DNA of 64,000 nt from Lasioglossum baleicum (taxonomy: Eukaryota; Arthropoda; Insecta; Hymenoptera; Halictidae), in assembly GCF_051020765.1 (NCBI RefSeq), contig NW_027469172.1, positions 343,501 to 407,500 of the forward strand. Reading direction: 5' to 3'. Of the stretch, positions 44,818 through 59,231 are shown one piece after another. Both the position numbers and the translations under genes were made by a program. Within the stretch, counting starts at the first letter, position 1. Each line of letters starts with the position of its first letter. The notes under the pieces are model-generated. The model was not told where the DNA came from. It saw only the letters and a program-made list of their open reading frames with translations, and searched no databases.

Positions 44818-46208
44818 ACGCATAACGCATAACGCATAACGCATAACGCATAACGCATAACGCATAACGCATAACGCATAACGCATAACGCATAACGCAT
44901 AACGCATAACGCATAACGCATAACGCATAACGCCTAACTCATATCCTACAAAGCATAACGCATAACGCATAACGCATAACGCATAACGCATAACGCATAA
45001 CGCATAACGCATAACGCATAACGCATAACGCATAACGCATAACGCATAACGCATAACGCATAACGCATAACGCATAACGCATAACGCATAACGCATAACG
45101 CATAACGCATAACGCATAACGCATAACGCATAACGCATAACGCATAACGCATAACGCATAACGCATAACGCATAACGCATAACGCATAACGCATAACGCA
45201 TAACGCATAACGCATAACGCATAACGCATAACGCATAACGCATAACGCATAACGCATAACGCATAACGCATAACGCATAACGCATAACGCATAACGCATA
45301 ACGCATAACGCATAACGCATAACGCATAACGCATAACGCATAACGCATAACGCATAACGCATAACGCATAACGCATAACGCATAACGCATAACGCATAAC
45401 GCATAACGCATAACGCACAACGCACAACGCATAACGCATAACGCATAACGCATAACGCATAACGCATATGGCATAACGCATAACGCATAACGCATAACGC
45501 ATAACGCATAACGCATAACGCATAACGCATAACGCATAACGCATAACGCACAACGCATAACGCAGAGCCCGTAACGCATAATGCATAACCCATAACGCAT
45601 ATCGCATAACTCATAACGCATAACGCACAACGCAGAGCCCATAACGCATAACGCATAACGCATAAGGCACAACGCATAACGCATAACGCAAATCCATAAC
45701 ACATAACGCATAACGCACAACGCATAACGCATAACGCATAACGCATATCGCATAACGCATAACGCCTAACTCATATCCTACAAAGCATAACGCATAACGC
45801 ATAACGCATAACGCAGAACGCACAACGCACAACGCACAACGCACAACGCACAACGCACAACGCACAACGCACAACGCATAACGCATAACGCATAACGCAT
45901 AACGCATAACGCATAACGCATAACGCATAACGCATAACGCATAACGCATAACGCATAACGCATAACGCATAACGCACAACGCATAACGCAGAGCCCGTAA
46001 CGCATAATGCATAACCCATAACGCATATCGCATAACTCATAACGCATAACGCACAACGCAGAGCCCATAACGCATAACGCATAAGGCACAACGCATAACG
46101 CATAACGCAAATCCATAACACATAACGCATAACGCACAACGCATAACGCATAACGCATAACGCATATCGCATAACGCATAACGCCTAACTCATATCCTAC
46201 AAAGCATA
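44818..46208. repeat. Pure run followed by two A1 cassettes
   Basis: An isolated box at 44933 is followed by about 460 bp of pure repeat, an ACGCACA pair near 45416, TGGCATA near 45468, and A1 cassettes at 45546-45789 and 45972-46208. Between them is a tract of ACGCAGA plus eight consecutive ACGCACA (about 45813-45876), the longest ACGCACA tract I see. A close relative (seven ACGCACA) lies near 48236. Confidence 0.85.
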
Positions 46209-49200
46209 ACGCATAACGCATAACGCATAACGCATAACGCATAACGCATAACGCATAACGCATAACGCATAACGCATAACGCATAACGCATAACGCATAA
46301 CGCATAACGCATAACGCATAACGCATAACGCATAACGCATAACGCATAACGCATAACGCATAACGCATATCGCATAACGCTTAACGCATAACTCATAATG
46401 CATAACGCATAACGCATAACGCATAACGCATAACGCATAACGCATAACGCATAACGCAGAACGCATAACGCAGAACGCATAACGCACAACGCACAACGCA
46501 TAACGCATAACGCAGAACGCATAACGCATAACGCATAACGCATAACGCATAACGCATAACGCATAACGCATAACGCATAACGCATAACGCATAACGCATA
46601 ACGCATAACGCATAACGCATAACGCATAACGCATAACGCATAACGCATAACGCATAACGCATAACGCATAACGCATAACGCATAACGCATAACGCATAAC
46701 GCATAACGCATAACGCATAACGCATAACGCATAACGCATAACGCATAACGCATAACGCATAACGCATAACGCATAACGCATAACGCATAACGCATAACGC
46801 ATAACGCAAAACGCATAACGCATAACGCACAACGCACAACGCATAACGCATAACGCATAACGCATAACGCATAACGCATAACGCATAACGCATAACGCAT
46901 AACGCATAACGCATAACGCATAACGCATAACGCATAACGCATAACGCATAACGCATAACGCATAACGCATAACGCATAACGCATAACGCATAACGCATAA
47001 CGCATAACGCTTAACACATAACGCATAACGCATAACGCATAACGCATAACGCATAACGCACAACGCATAACGCATAACGCATAACGCATAACGCATAACA
47101 TAACGCATAACGCATAACGCATAACGCATAACGCATAACGCATAACGCATAACGCATAACGCATAACGCATAACGCATAACGCTTAACACATAACGCATA
47201 ACGCATAACGCTTAACGCATAACTCATAATGCATAACGCATAACGCATAACGCATAACGCATAACGCATAACGCATAACGCATAACGCATAACGCATAAC
47301 GCATAACGCATAACGCAGAACGCATAACGCATAACGCATAACGCATAACGCATAACGCATAACGCCTAACTCATATCCTACAAAGCAAACGCATAACGCA
47401 TAACGCATAACGCATAACGCATACCTAACGCATAACGCATAACGCATAACGCATAACGCATAACGCATAACGCATAACGCATAACGCATAACGCATAACG
47501 AATAACGCATAACGCATAACGCATAACGCATAACGCATAACGCATAACGCATAACGCATAACGCATAACGCATAACGCATAACGCATAACGCAGAACGCA
47601 TAACGCATAACGCATAACGCATAACGCATAACGCATAACGCATAACGCATAACGCATAACGCATAACGCATAACGCATAACGCATAACGCATAACGCATA
47701 ACGCATAACGCATAACGCATAACGCATAACGCATAACGCATAACGCATAACGCATAACGCATAACGCATAACGCATAACGCATAACGCATAACGCATAAC
47801 GCATAACGCATAACGCATAACGCATAACGCATAACGCACAACGCACAACGCATAACGCATAACGCATAACGCATAACGCATAACGCATATGGCATAACGC
47901 ATAACGCATAACGCATAACGCATAACGCATAACGCATAACGCATAACGCATAACGCATAACGCATAACGCACAACGCATAACGCAGAGCCCGTAACGCAT
48001 AATGCATAACCCATAACGCATATCGCATAACTCATAACGCATAACGCACAACGCAGAGCCCATAACGCATAACGCATAACGCATAAGGCACAACGCATAA
48101 CGCATAACGCAAATCCATAACACATAACGCATAACGCACAACGCATAACGCATAACGCATAACGCATATCGCATAACGCATAACGCCTAACTCATATCCT
48201 ACAAAGCATAACGCATAACGCATAACGCATAACGCAGAACGCACAACGCACAACGCACAACGCACAACGCACAACGCACAACGCACAACGCATAACGCAT
48301 AACGCATAACTCATAACGCATAACGCACAACGCAGAGCCATAACGCATAACGCATAACGCATAAGGCACAACGCATAACGCATAACGCAAATCCATAACA
48401 CATAACGCATAACGCACAACGCATAACGCAGAGCCCATAACGCATAATGCATAACCCATAACGCATATCGCATAACTCATAACGCATAACGCACAACGCA
48501 GAGCCCATAACGCATAACGCATAACGCATAACGCATAAGGCACAACGCATAACGCATAACGCAAATCCATAACACATAACGCATAACGCACAACGCATAA
48601 CGCATAACGCATAACGCATAACGCATAACGCATAACGCATAACGCATAACGCATAACGCATAACGCATAACGCATAACGCATAACGCATAACGCATAACG
48701 CATAACGCATAACGCATAACGCATAACGCATAACGCATAACGCATAACGCATAACGCCTAACTCATATCCTACAAAGCATAACGCATAACGCATAACGCA
48801 TAACGCATAACGCATAACGCATAACGCATAACGCATAACGCATAACGCATAACGCATAACGCATAACGCATAACGCATAACGCATAACGCATAACGCACA
48901 ACGCATAACGCAGAGCCCGTAACGCATAATGCATAACCCATAACGCATATCGCATAACTCATAACGCATAACGCACAACGCAGAGCCCATAACGCATAAC
49001 GCATAACGCATAAGGCACAACGCATAACGCAGAGCCCGTAACGCATAATGCATAACCCATAACGCATATCGCATAAGTCATAACGCATAACGCACAACGC
49101 AGAGCCCATAACGCATAACGCATAACGCATAAGGCACAACGCATAACGCATAACGCAAATCCATAACACATAACGCATAACGCACACCGCATAACGCATA

Positions 49201-50298
49201 ACGCATAACGCATATCGCATAACGCATAACGCCTAACTCATATCCTACAAAGCATAACGCATAACGCATAACGCATAACGCATAACGCATAACGCATAAC
49301 GCATAACGCATAACGCATAACGCATAACGCATAACGCATAACGCATAACGCATAACGCATAACGCATAACGCATAACGCATAACGCATAACGCATAACGC
49401 ATAACGCATAACGCATAACGCATAACGCATAACGCATAACGCATAACGCACAACGCATAACGCATAACGCATAACGCATATCGCATAACGCATAACGCCT
49501 AACTCATATCCTACAAAGCATAACGCATAACGCATAACGCATAACGCATAACGCATAACGCATAACGCATAACGCATAACGCATAACGCATAACGCATAA
49601 CGCATAACGCATAACGCATAACGCATAACGCATAACGCATAACGCATGTCGCATAACGCATAACGCATAACGCATAACGCATAACGCATAACGCATAACG
49701 CATAACGCATAACGCATAACGCATATGGCATAACGCATAACGCATAACGCATAACGCATAACGCATAACGCATAACGCATAACGCATAACGCACAACGCA
49801 TAACGCATAACGCACAACGCACAACGCACAACGCACAACGCATAACGCATACCGCATAACGCATAACGCACAACGCATAACGCATAACGCATAACGCACA
49901 ACGCACAACGCATAACGCATAACGCATAACGCATAACGCATAACGCATAACGCATAACGCATAACGCATATGGCATAACGCATAACGCATAACGCATAAC
50001 GCATAACGCATAACGCATAACGCATAACGCATAACGCATAACGCATAACGCATAACGCATAACGCACAACGCATAACGCAGAGCCCGTAACGCATAATGC
50101 ATAACCCATAACGCATATCGCATAACTCATAACGCATAACGCACAACGCAGAGCCCATAACGCATAACGCATAAGGCACAACGCATAACGCATAACGCAA
50201 ATCCATAACACATAACGCATAACGCACAACGCATAACGCATAACGCATAACGCATATCGCATAACGCATAACGCCTAACTCATATCCTACAAAGCATA
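46209..50298. repeat. 4.09 kb interval with irregular units
   Basis: Between boxes 46184 and 50274. The first kilobase (ACGCTTA, ACTCATA, ATGCATA near 46378; ACGCAGA cluster; ACGCAAA near 46805; ACGCTTA-ACACATA near 47008) recurs after 50299 at an offset of 4,082-4,096. The centre, 47.1-49.3 kb, has most of the window's odd-length units and a pile-up of partial cassettes: 47967-48210, a damaged one near 48310-48425, 48426-48600, and a double head at 48894-49256. A D module lies at about 49790-49975 and an A1 cassette at 50062-50298. Confidence 0.8.
47086..47430. repeat. Patch of odd-length repeat units
   Basis: Near 47097 a unit is reduced to 5 bp (ATAACATAACG). After the box at 47365 the next units read AAGCAAACGC, and near 47421 ATACCTAACG. 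Each breaks the 7-bp register. Single-base losses nearby are GCCATA near 48337, ACGCAT at about 50391 and CGATAACG near 51252. Such breaks are rare elsewhere apart from the TCCATA hexamer. Confidence 0.85.
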
Positions 50299-53075
50299 AC
50301 GCATAACGCATAACGCATAACGCATAACGCATAACGCATAACGCATAACGCATAACGCATAACGCATAACGCATAACGCATAACGCATAACGCATACGCA
50401 TAACGCATAACGCATAACGCATAACGCATAACGCATAACGCATAACGCATAACGCATAACGCATATCGCATAACGCTTAACGCATAACTCATAATGCATA
50501 ACGCATAACGCATAACGCATAACGCATAACGCATAACGCATAACGCATAACGCAGAACGCATAACGCAGAACGCATAACGCACAACGCACAACGCATAAC
50601 GCATAACGCAGAACGCATAACGCATAACGCATAACGCATAACGCATAACGCATAACGCATAACGCATAACGCATAACGCATAACGCATAACGCATAACGC
50701 ATAACGCATAACGCATAACGCATAACGCATAACGCATAACGCATAACGCATAACGCATAACGCATAACGCATAACGCATAACGCATAACGCATAACGCAT
50801 AACGCATAACGCATAACGCATAACGCATAACGCATAACGCATAACGCATAACGCATAACGCATAACGCATAACGCATAACGCATAACGCATAACGCAAAA
50901 CGCATAACGCATAACGCACAACGCACAACGCATAACGCATAACGCATAACGCATAACGCATAACGCATAACGCATAACGCATAACGCATAACGCATAACG
51001 CATAACGCATAACGCATAACGCATAACGCATAACGCATAACGCATAACGCATAACGCATAACGCATAACGCATAACGCATAACGCATAACGCTTAACACA
51101 TAACGCATAACGCATAACGCATAACGCATAACGCATAACGCACAACGCATAACGCATAACGCATAACGCATAACGCATAACGCATAACGCATAACGCATA
51201 ACGCATAACGCATAACGCATAACGCATAACGCATAACGCATAACGCATAACGATAACGCATAACGCATAACGCATAACGCATAACGCATAACGCATAACG
51301 CATAACGCATAACGCTTAACACATAACGCATAACGCATAACGCTTAACGCATAACTCATAATGCATAACGCATAACGCATAACGCATAACGCATAACGCA
51401 TAACGCATAACGCATAACGCATAACGCATAACGCATAACGCATAACGCATAACGCAGAACGCATAACGCAGAACGCATAACGCACAACGCACAACGCATA
51501 ACGCAGAACGCATAACGCACAACGCACAACGCACAACGCACAACGCATAACGCATAACGCATAACGCATAACGCATAACGCATAAAGCATAACGCATAAC
51601 GCATAACGCATAACGCATAACGCATAACGCATAACGCATAACGCATAACGCATAACGCATAACGCATAACGCATAACGCATAACGCATAACGCATAACGC
51701 ATAACGCATAACGCATAACGCATAACGCATAACGCATAACGCATAACGCATAACGCATAACGCATAACGCATAACGCATAACGCATAACGCATAACGCAT
51801 AACGCATAACGCATAACGCATAACGCATAACGCAGAACGCATAACGCAGAACGCATAACGCACAACGCACAACGCATAACGCAGAACGCATAACGCATAA
51901 CGCTTAACGCATAACTCATAATGCATAACGCATAACGCATAACGCATAACGCATAACGCATAACGCATAACGCATAACGCATAACGCATAACGCATAACG
52001 CATAACGCATAACGCATAACGCATAACGCATAACGCATAACGCTTAACACATAACGCATAACGCATAACGCATAACGCATAACGCATAACGCACAACGCA
52101 TAACGCATAACGCATAACGCATAACGCATAACGCATAACGCATAACGCATAACGCATAACGCATAACGCATAACGCATAACGCATAACGCATAACGCATA
52201 ACGCATAACGCATAACGCATAACGCATAACGCATAACGCATAACGCTTAACACATAACGCATAACGCATAACGCTTAACGCATAACTCATAATGCATAAC
52301 GCATAACGCATAACGCATAACGCATAACGCATAACGCATAACGCATAACGCATAACGCATAACGCAGAACGCATAACGCAGAACGCATAACGCACAACGC
52401 ACAACGCATAACGCAGAACGCATAACGCACAACGCACAACGCATAACGCATAACGCATAACGCATAACGCATAACGCATAACGCATAAAGCATAACGCAT
52501 AACGCATAACGCATAACGCATAACGCATAACGCATAACGCATAACGCATAACGCATAACGCATAACGCATAACGCATAACGCATAACGCATAACGCATAA
52601 CGCATAACGCATAACGCATAACGCATAACGCATAACGCATAACGCATAACGCATAACGCATAACGCATAACGCATAACGCATAACGCATAACGCATAACG
52701 CATAACGCATAACGCATAACGCATAACGCATAACGCATAACGCATAACGCAGAACGCATAACGCAGAACGCATAACGCACAACGCACAACGCATAACGCA
52801 GAACGCATAACGCACAACGCATAACGCATAACGCATAACGCATAACGCATAACGCATAAAGCATAACGCATAACGCATAACGCATAACGCATAACGCATA
52901 ACGCATAACGCATAACGCATAACGCATAACGCATAACGCATAAAGCATAACGCATAACGCATAACGCATAACGCATAACGCATAACGCATAACGCATAAC
53001 GCATAACGCATTACGCATAACGCATAACGCATATCGCATAACGCATAACGCCTAACTCATATCCTACAAAGCATA
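50299..53075. repeat. B-module-rich block
   Basis: Opens as a copy of 46.2-47.2 kb and then strings B modules together (about 51311, 51835, 52043, 52247 and 52740), each with ACGCAGA/ACGCACA clusters and AAGCATA. It ends with ACGCATT near 53009, TCGCATA and the box at 53051. No A cassette body is present: the box-to-box distance of 2,777 bp is 5 modulo 7, fully explained by the two single-base losses near 50394 and 51252. Confidence 0.82.
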
Positions 53076-53858
53076 ACGCATAACGCATAACGCATAACGC
53101 ATAACGCATAACGCATAACGCATAACGCATAACGCATAACGCATAACGCATAACGCATAACGCATAACGCATAACGCATAACGCATAACGCATAACGCAT
53201 GTCGCATAACGCATAACGCATAACGCATAACGCATAACGCATAACGCATAACGCATAACGCATAACGCTTAACGCATATGGCATAACGCATAACGCATAA
53301 CGCATAACGCATAACGCATAACGCATAACGCATAACGCATAACGCATAACGCATAACGCATAACGCATAACGCATAACGCATAACGCATAACGCACAACG
53401 CACAACGCACAACGCACAACGCATAACGCATACCGCATAACGCATAACGCATAACGCACAACGCATAACGCATAACGCATAACGCACAACGCACAACGCA
53501 TAACGCATAACGCATAACGCATAACGCATATGGCATAACGCATAACGCATAACGCATAACGCATAACGCATAACGCATAACGCATAACGCATAACGCATA
53601 ACGCATAACGCATAACGCATAACCCATAACGCACAACGCATAACGCAGAGCCCGTAACGCATAATGCATAACCCATAACGCATATCGCATAACTCATAAC
53701 GCATAACGCACAACGCAGAGCCCATAACGCATAACGCATAACGCATAACGCAAATCCATAACACATAACGCAAAACGCACAACGCATAACGCATAACGCA
53801 TAACGCATAACGCATATCGCATAACGCATAACGCCTAACTCATATCCTACAAAGCATA
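53076..53858. repeat. Copy 1 of a D-module plus A1 unit
   Basis: Order: pure run, ACGCATG near 53200, ACGCTTA then TGGCATA near 53270-53284, D module (about 53395-53535), ACCCATA near 53622, A1 cassette 53629-53858. The cassette lacks AGGCACA and has an extra ACGCAAA after ACACATA near 53770. The same series occupies 57854-59231. Confidence 0.83.
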
Positions 53859-55579
53859 ACGCATAACGCATAACGCATAACGCATAACGCATAACGCATA
53901 ACGCATAACGCATAACGCATAACGCATAACGCATAACGCATAACGCATAACGCATAACGCATAACGCATAACGCATAACGCATAACGCATAACGCATAAC
54001 GCATAACGCATAACGCATAACGCATAACGCATAACGCATAACGCATAACGCATAACGCATAACGCATAACGCATAACGCATAACGCATAACGCATAACGC
54101 ATAACGCATAACGCATAACGCATAACGCACAACGCATAACGCAGAGCCCGTAACGCATAATGCATAACCCATAACGCATATCGCATAACTCATAACGCAT
54201 AACGCACAACGCAGAGCCCATAACGCATAACGCATAACGCATAAGGCACAACGCATAACGCATAACGCAAATCCATAACACATAACGCATAACGCACAAC
54301 GCATAACGCATAACGCATAACGCATAACGCATAACGCATAACGCATAACGCATAACGCATAACGCATAACGCATAACGCAGAACGCATAACGCAGAACGC
54401 ATAACGCACAACGCACAACGCATAACGCAGAACGCATAACGCACAACGCACAACGCATAACGCATAACGCATAACGCATAACGCATAACGCATAACGCAT
54501 AAAGCATAACGCATAACGCATAACGCATAACGCATAACGCATAACGCATAACGCATAACGCATAACGCATAACGCATAACGCATAACGCATAACGCATAA
54601 CGCATAACGCATAACGCATAACGCATAACGCATAACGCATAACGCATAACGCATAACGCATAACGCATAACGCATAACGCATAACGCATAACGCATAACG
54701 CATAACGCATAACGCATAACGCATAACGCATAACGCATAACGCATAACGCATAACGCAGAACGCATAACGCAGAACGCATAACGCACAACGCACAACGCA
54801 TAACGCAGAACGCATAACGCACAACGCACAACGCATAACGCATAACGCATAACGCATAACGCATAACGCATAACGCATAAAGCATAACGCATAACGCATA
54901 ACGCATAACGCATAACGCATAACGCATAACGCATAACGCGTAACGCATAACGCATAACGCATAACGCATAACGCATAACGCATAACGCATAACGCATAAC
55001 GCATAACGCATAACGCATAACGCATAACGCATAACGCATAACGCATAACGCATAACGCATAACGCATAACGCATAACGCATAACGCATAACGCATAACGC
55101 ATAACGCATAACGCATAACGCATAACGCATAACGCATAACGCATAACGCATAACGCATAACGCATAACGCATAACGCATTACGCATAACGCATAACGCAT
55201 AACGCATAACGCATAACGCATAACGCATAACGCATAACGCATAACGCATAACGCATAACGCATAACGCATAACGCATAACGCATAACGCATAACGCATAA
55301 CGCATAACGCATAACGCATAACGCATAACGCAGAACGCATAACGCAGAACGCATAACGCACAACGCACAACGCATAACGCAGAACGCATAACGCACAACG
55401 CACAACGCATAACGCATAACGCATAACGCATAACGCATAACGCATAACGCATAAAGCATAACGCATAACGCATAACGCATAACGCATAACGCATAACGCA
55501 TAACGCATAACGCATTACGCATAACGCATAACGCATATCGCATAACGCATAACGCCTAACTCATATCCTACAAAGCATA
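53859..55579. repeat. 2.27 kb higher-order repeat, copy 1 (short left arm)
   Basis: Contains a truncated A1 cassette (54125 to about 54300, no box), two ACGCAGA clusters each ending in AAGCATA (54.37-54.51 and 54.76-54.89 kb) and a unique GCGTAACG variant with G at 54940. ACGCATT follows near 55179, a third ACGCAGA cluster near 55330, ACGCATT near 55515, TCGCATA, and the box at 55555. Confidence 0.85.
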
Positions 55580-56412
55580 ACGCATAACGCATAACGCATA
55601 ACGCATAACGCATAACGCATAACGCATAACGCATAACGCATAACGCATAACGCATAACGCATAACGCATAACGCATAACGCATAACGCATAACGCATAAC
55701 GCATAACGCATAACGCATAACGCATAACGCATAACGCATAACGCATAACGCATAACGCATAACGCATAACGCATAACGCATAACGCATAACGCATAACGC
55801 ATAACGCATAACGCATAACGCATAACGCATAACGCATAACGCATAACGCATAACGCATAACGCATAACGCATAACGCATAACGCATAACGCATAACGCAT
55901 AACGCATAACGCATAACGCATAACGCATAACGCATAACGCATAACGCATAACGCATAACGCATAACGCATAACGCATAACGCATAACGCATAACGCATAA
56001 CGCATAACGCATAACGCATAACGCATAACGCATAACGCATAACGCATAACGCATAACGCATAACGCATAACGCATAACGCATAACGCATAACGCATAACG
56101 CATAACGCATAACGCATAACGCATAACGCATAACGCATAACGCATAACGCATAACGCATAACGCATAACGCATAACGCATAACGCATAACGCATAACGCA
56201 TAACGCATAACGCATAACGCATAACGCATAACGCATAACGCATAACGCATAACGCATAACGCATAACGCATAACGCATAACGCATAACGCATAACGCATA
56301 ACGCATAACGCATAACGCATAACGCATAACGCATAACGCATAACGCATAACGCATAACGCATAACGCATAACGCATAACGCATAACGCATAACGCATAAC
56401 GCATAACGCATA
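55580..56412. repeat. Longest pure run seen, 119 ACGCATA units
   Basis: 833 bp without a substitution by eye, exactly 119 units, from just after the AAGCATA of the box at 55555 to the ACGCACA that opens the next truncated cassette. The equivalent run in the preceding unit (53859 to 54124) is 266 bp, so this run alone accounts for most of the length difference between the two copies. Confidence 0.88.
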
Positions 56413-57853
56413 ACGCACAACGCATAACGCAGAGCCCGTAACGCATAATGCATAACCCATAACGCATATCGCATAACTCATAACGCATAACGCACAACGC
56501 AGAGCCCATAACGCATAACGCATAACGCATAAGGCACAACGCATAACGCATAACGCAAATCCATAACACATAACGCATAACGCACAACGCATAACGCATA
56601 ACGCATAACGCATAACGCATAACGCATAACGCATAACGCATAACGCATAACGCATAACGCATAACGCATAACGCATAACGCAGAACGCATAACGCAGAAC
56701 GCATAACGCACAACGCACAACGCATAACGCAGAACGCATAACGCACAACGCACAACGCATAACGCATAACGCATAACGCATAACGCATAACGCATAACGC
56801 ATAAAGCATAACGCATAACGCATAACGCATAACGCATAACGCATAACGCATAACGCATAACGCATAACGCATAACGCATAACGCATAACGCATAACGCAT
56901 AACGCATAACGCATAACGCATAACGCATAACGCATAACGCATAACGCATAACGCATAACGCATAACGCATAACGCATAACGCATAACGCATAACGCATAA
57001 CGCATAACGCATAACGCATAACGCATAACGCAGAACGCATAACGCAGAACGCATAACGCACAACGCACAACGCATAACGCAGAACGCATAACGCACAACG
57101 CACAACGCATAACGCATAACGCATAACGCATAACGCATAACGCATAACGCATAAAGCATAACGCATAACGCATAACGCATAACGCATAACGCATAACGCA
57201 TAACGCATAACGCGTAACGCATAACGCATAACGCATAACGCATAACGCATAACGCATAACGCATAACGCATAACGCATAACGCATAACGCATAACGCATA
57301 ACGCATAACGCATAACGCATAACGCATAACGCATAACGCATAACGCATAACGCATAACGCATAACGCATAACGCATAACGCATAACGCATAACGCATAAC
57401 GCATAACGCATAACGCATAACGCATAACGCATAACGCATAACGCATAACGCATAACGCATTACGCATAACGCATAACGCATAACGCATAACGCATAACGC
57501 ATAACGCATAACGCATAACGCATAACGCATAACGCATAACGCATAACGCATAACGCATAACGCATAACGCATAACGCATAACGCATAACGCATAACGCAG
57601 AACGCATAACGCAGAACGCATAACGCAGAACGCATAACGCACAACGCACAACGCATAACGCAGAACGCATAACGCACAACGCACAACGCATAACGCATAA
57701 CGCATAACGCATAACGCATAACGCATAAAGCATAACGCATAACGCATAACGCATAACGCATAACGCATAACGCATAACGCATAACGCATTACGCATAACG
57801 CATAACGCATATCGCATAACGCATAACGCCTAACTCATATCCTACAAAGCATA
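55580..57853. repeat. 2.27 kb higher-order repeat, copy 2
   Basis: After the long pure run it repeats copy 1: truncated A1 cassette from 56413, ACGCAGA clusters near 56.68 and 57.03 kb, the GCGTAACG variant with G at 57214 (offset 2,274), ACGCATT near 57460 (offset 2,281), an ACGCAGA cluster near 57.60 kb with one additional ACGCAGA-ACGCATA, ACGCATT near 57789 and box 57829 (offset 2,274). Confidence 0.87.
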
Positions 57854-58518
57854 ACGCATAACGCATAACGCATAACGCATAACGCATAACGCATAACGCA
57901 TAACGCATAACGCATAACGCATAACGCATAACGCATAACGCATAACGCATAACGCATAACGCATAACGCATAACGCATAACGCATAACGCATAACGCATA
58001 ACGCATAACGCATAACGCATAACGCATAACGCATAACGCATAACGCATAACGCATAACGCATAACGCATAACGCATAACGCATAACGCATAACGCATAAC
58101 GCATAACGCATAACGCATAACGCATAACGCATAACGCATAACGCATAACGCATAACGCATAACGCATAACGCATAACGCATAACGCATAACGCATAACGC
58201 ATAACGCATAACGCATAACGCATAACGCATAACGCATAACGCATAACGCATAACGCATAACGCATAACGCATAACGCATAACGCATAACGCATAACGCAT
58301 AACGCATAACGCATAACGCATAACGCATAACGCATAACGCATAACGCATAACGCATAACGCATAACGCATAACGCATAACGCATAACGCATAACGCATAA
58401 CGCATAACGCATAACGCATAACGCATAACGCATAACGCATAACGCATAACGCATAACGCATAACGCATAACGCATAACGCATAACGCATAACGCATAACG
58501 CATAACGCATAACGCATA
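57854..58518. repeat. Pure run of 95 ACGCATA units
   Basis: 665 bp without a visible substitution between the box at 57829 and ACGCATG at 58519. The matching run after the box at 53051 is much shorter, about 120 bp. Confidence 0.85.
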
Positions 58519-59231
58519 ACGCATGTCGCATAACGCATAACGCATAACGCATAACGCATAACGCATAACGCATAACGCATAACGCATAACGCTTAACGCA
58601 TATGGCATAACGCATAACGCATAACGCATAACGCATAACGCATAACGCATAACGCATAACGCATAACGCATAACGCATAACGCATAACGCATAACGCATA
58701 ACGCATAACGCACAACGCACAACGCACAACGCACAACGCATAACGCATACCGCATAACGCATAACGCATAACGCACAACGCATAACGCATAACGCATAAC
58801 GCACAACGCACAACGCATAACGCATAACGCATAACGCATAACGCATAACGCATAACGCATATGGCATAACGCATAACGCATAACGCATAACGCATAACGC
58901 ATAACGCATAACGCATAACGCATAACGCATAACGCATAACGCATAACGCATAACGCATAACGCATAACGCATAACGCATAACGCATAACGCATAACGCAT
59001 AACCCATAACGCACAACGCATAACGCAGAGCCCGTAACGCATAATGCATAACCCATAACGCATATCGCATAACTCATAACGCATAACGCACAACGCAGAG
59101 CCCATAACGCATAACGCATAACGCATAACGCAAATCCATAACACATAACGCATAACGCACAACGCATAACGCATAACGCATAACGCATATCGCATAACGC
59201 ATAACGCCTAACTCATATCCTACAAAGCATA
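57854..59231. repeat. Copy 2 of the D-module plus A1 unit
   Basis: Order as in 53076-53858: ACGCATG 58519, ACGCTTA then TGGCATA near 58588-58609, D module about 58709-58866, ACCCATA near 59002, A1 cassette 59009-59231 also lacking AGGCACA. The pair flanks the 2.27 kb duplication, so the two D-module units and the two 2.27 kb units are interleaved rather than forming one simple tandem series. Confidence 0.82.
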
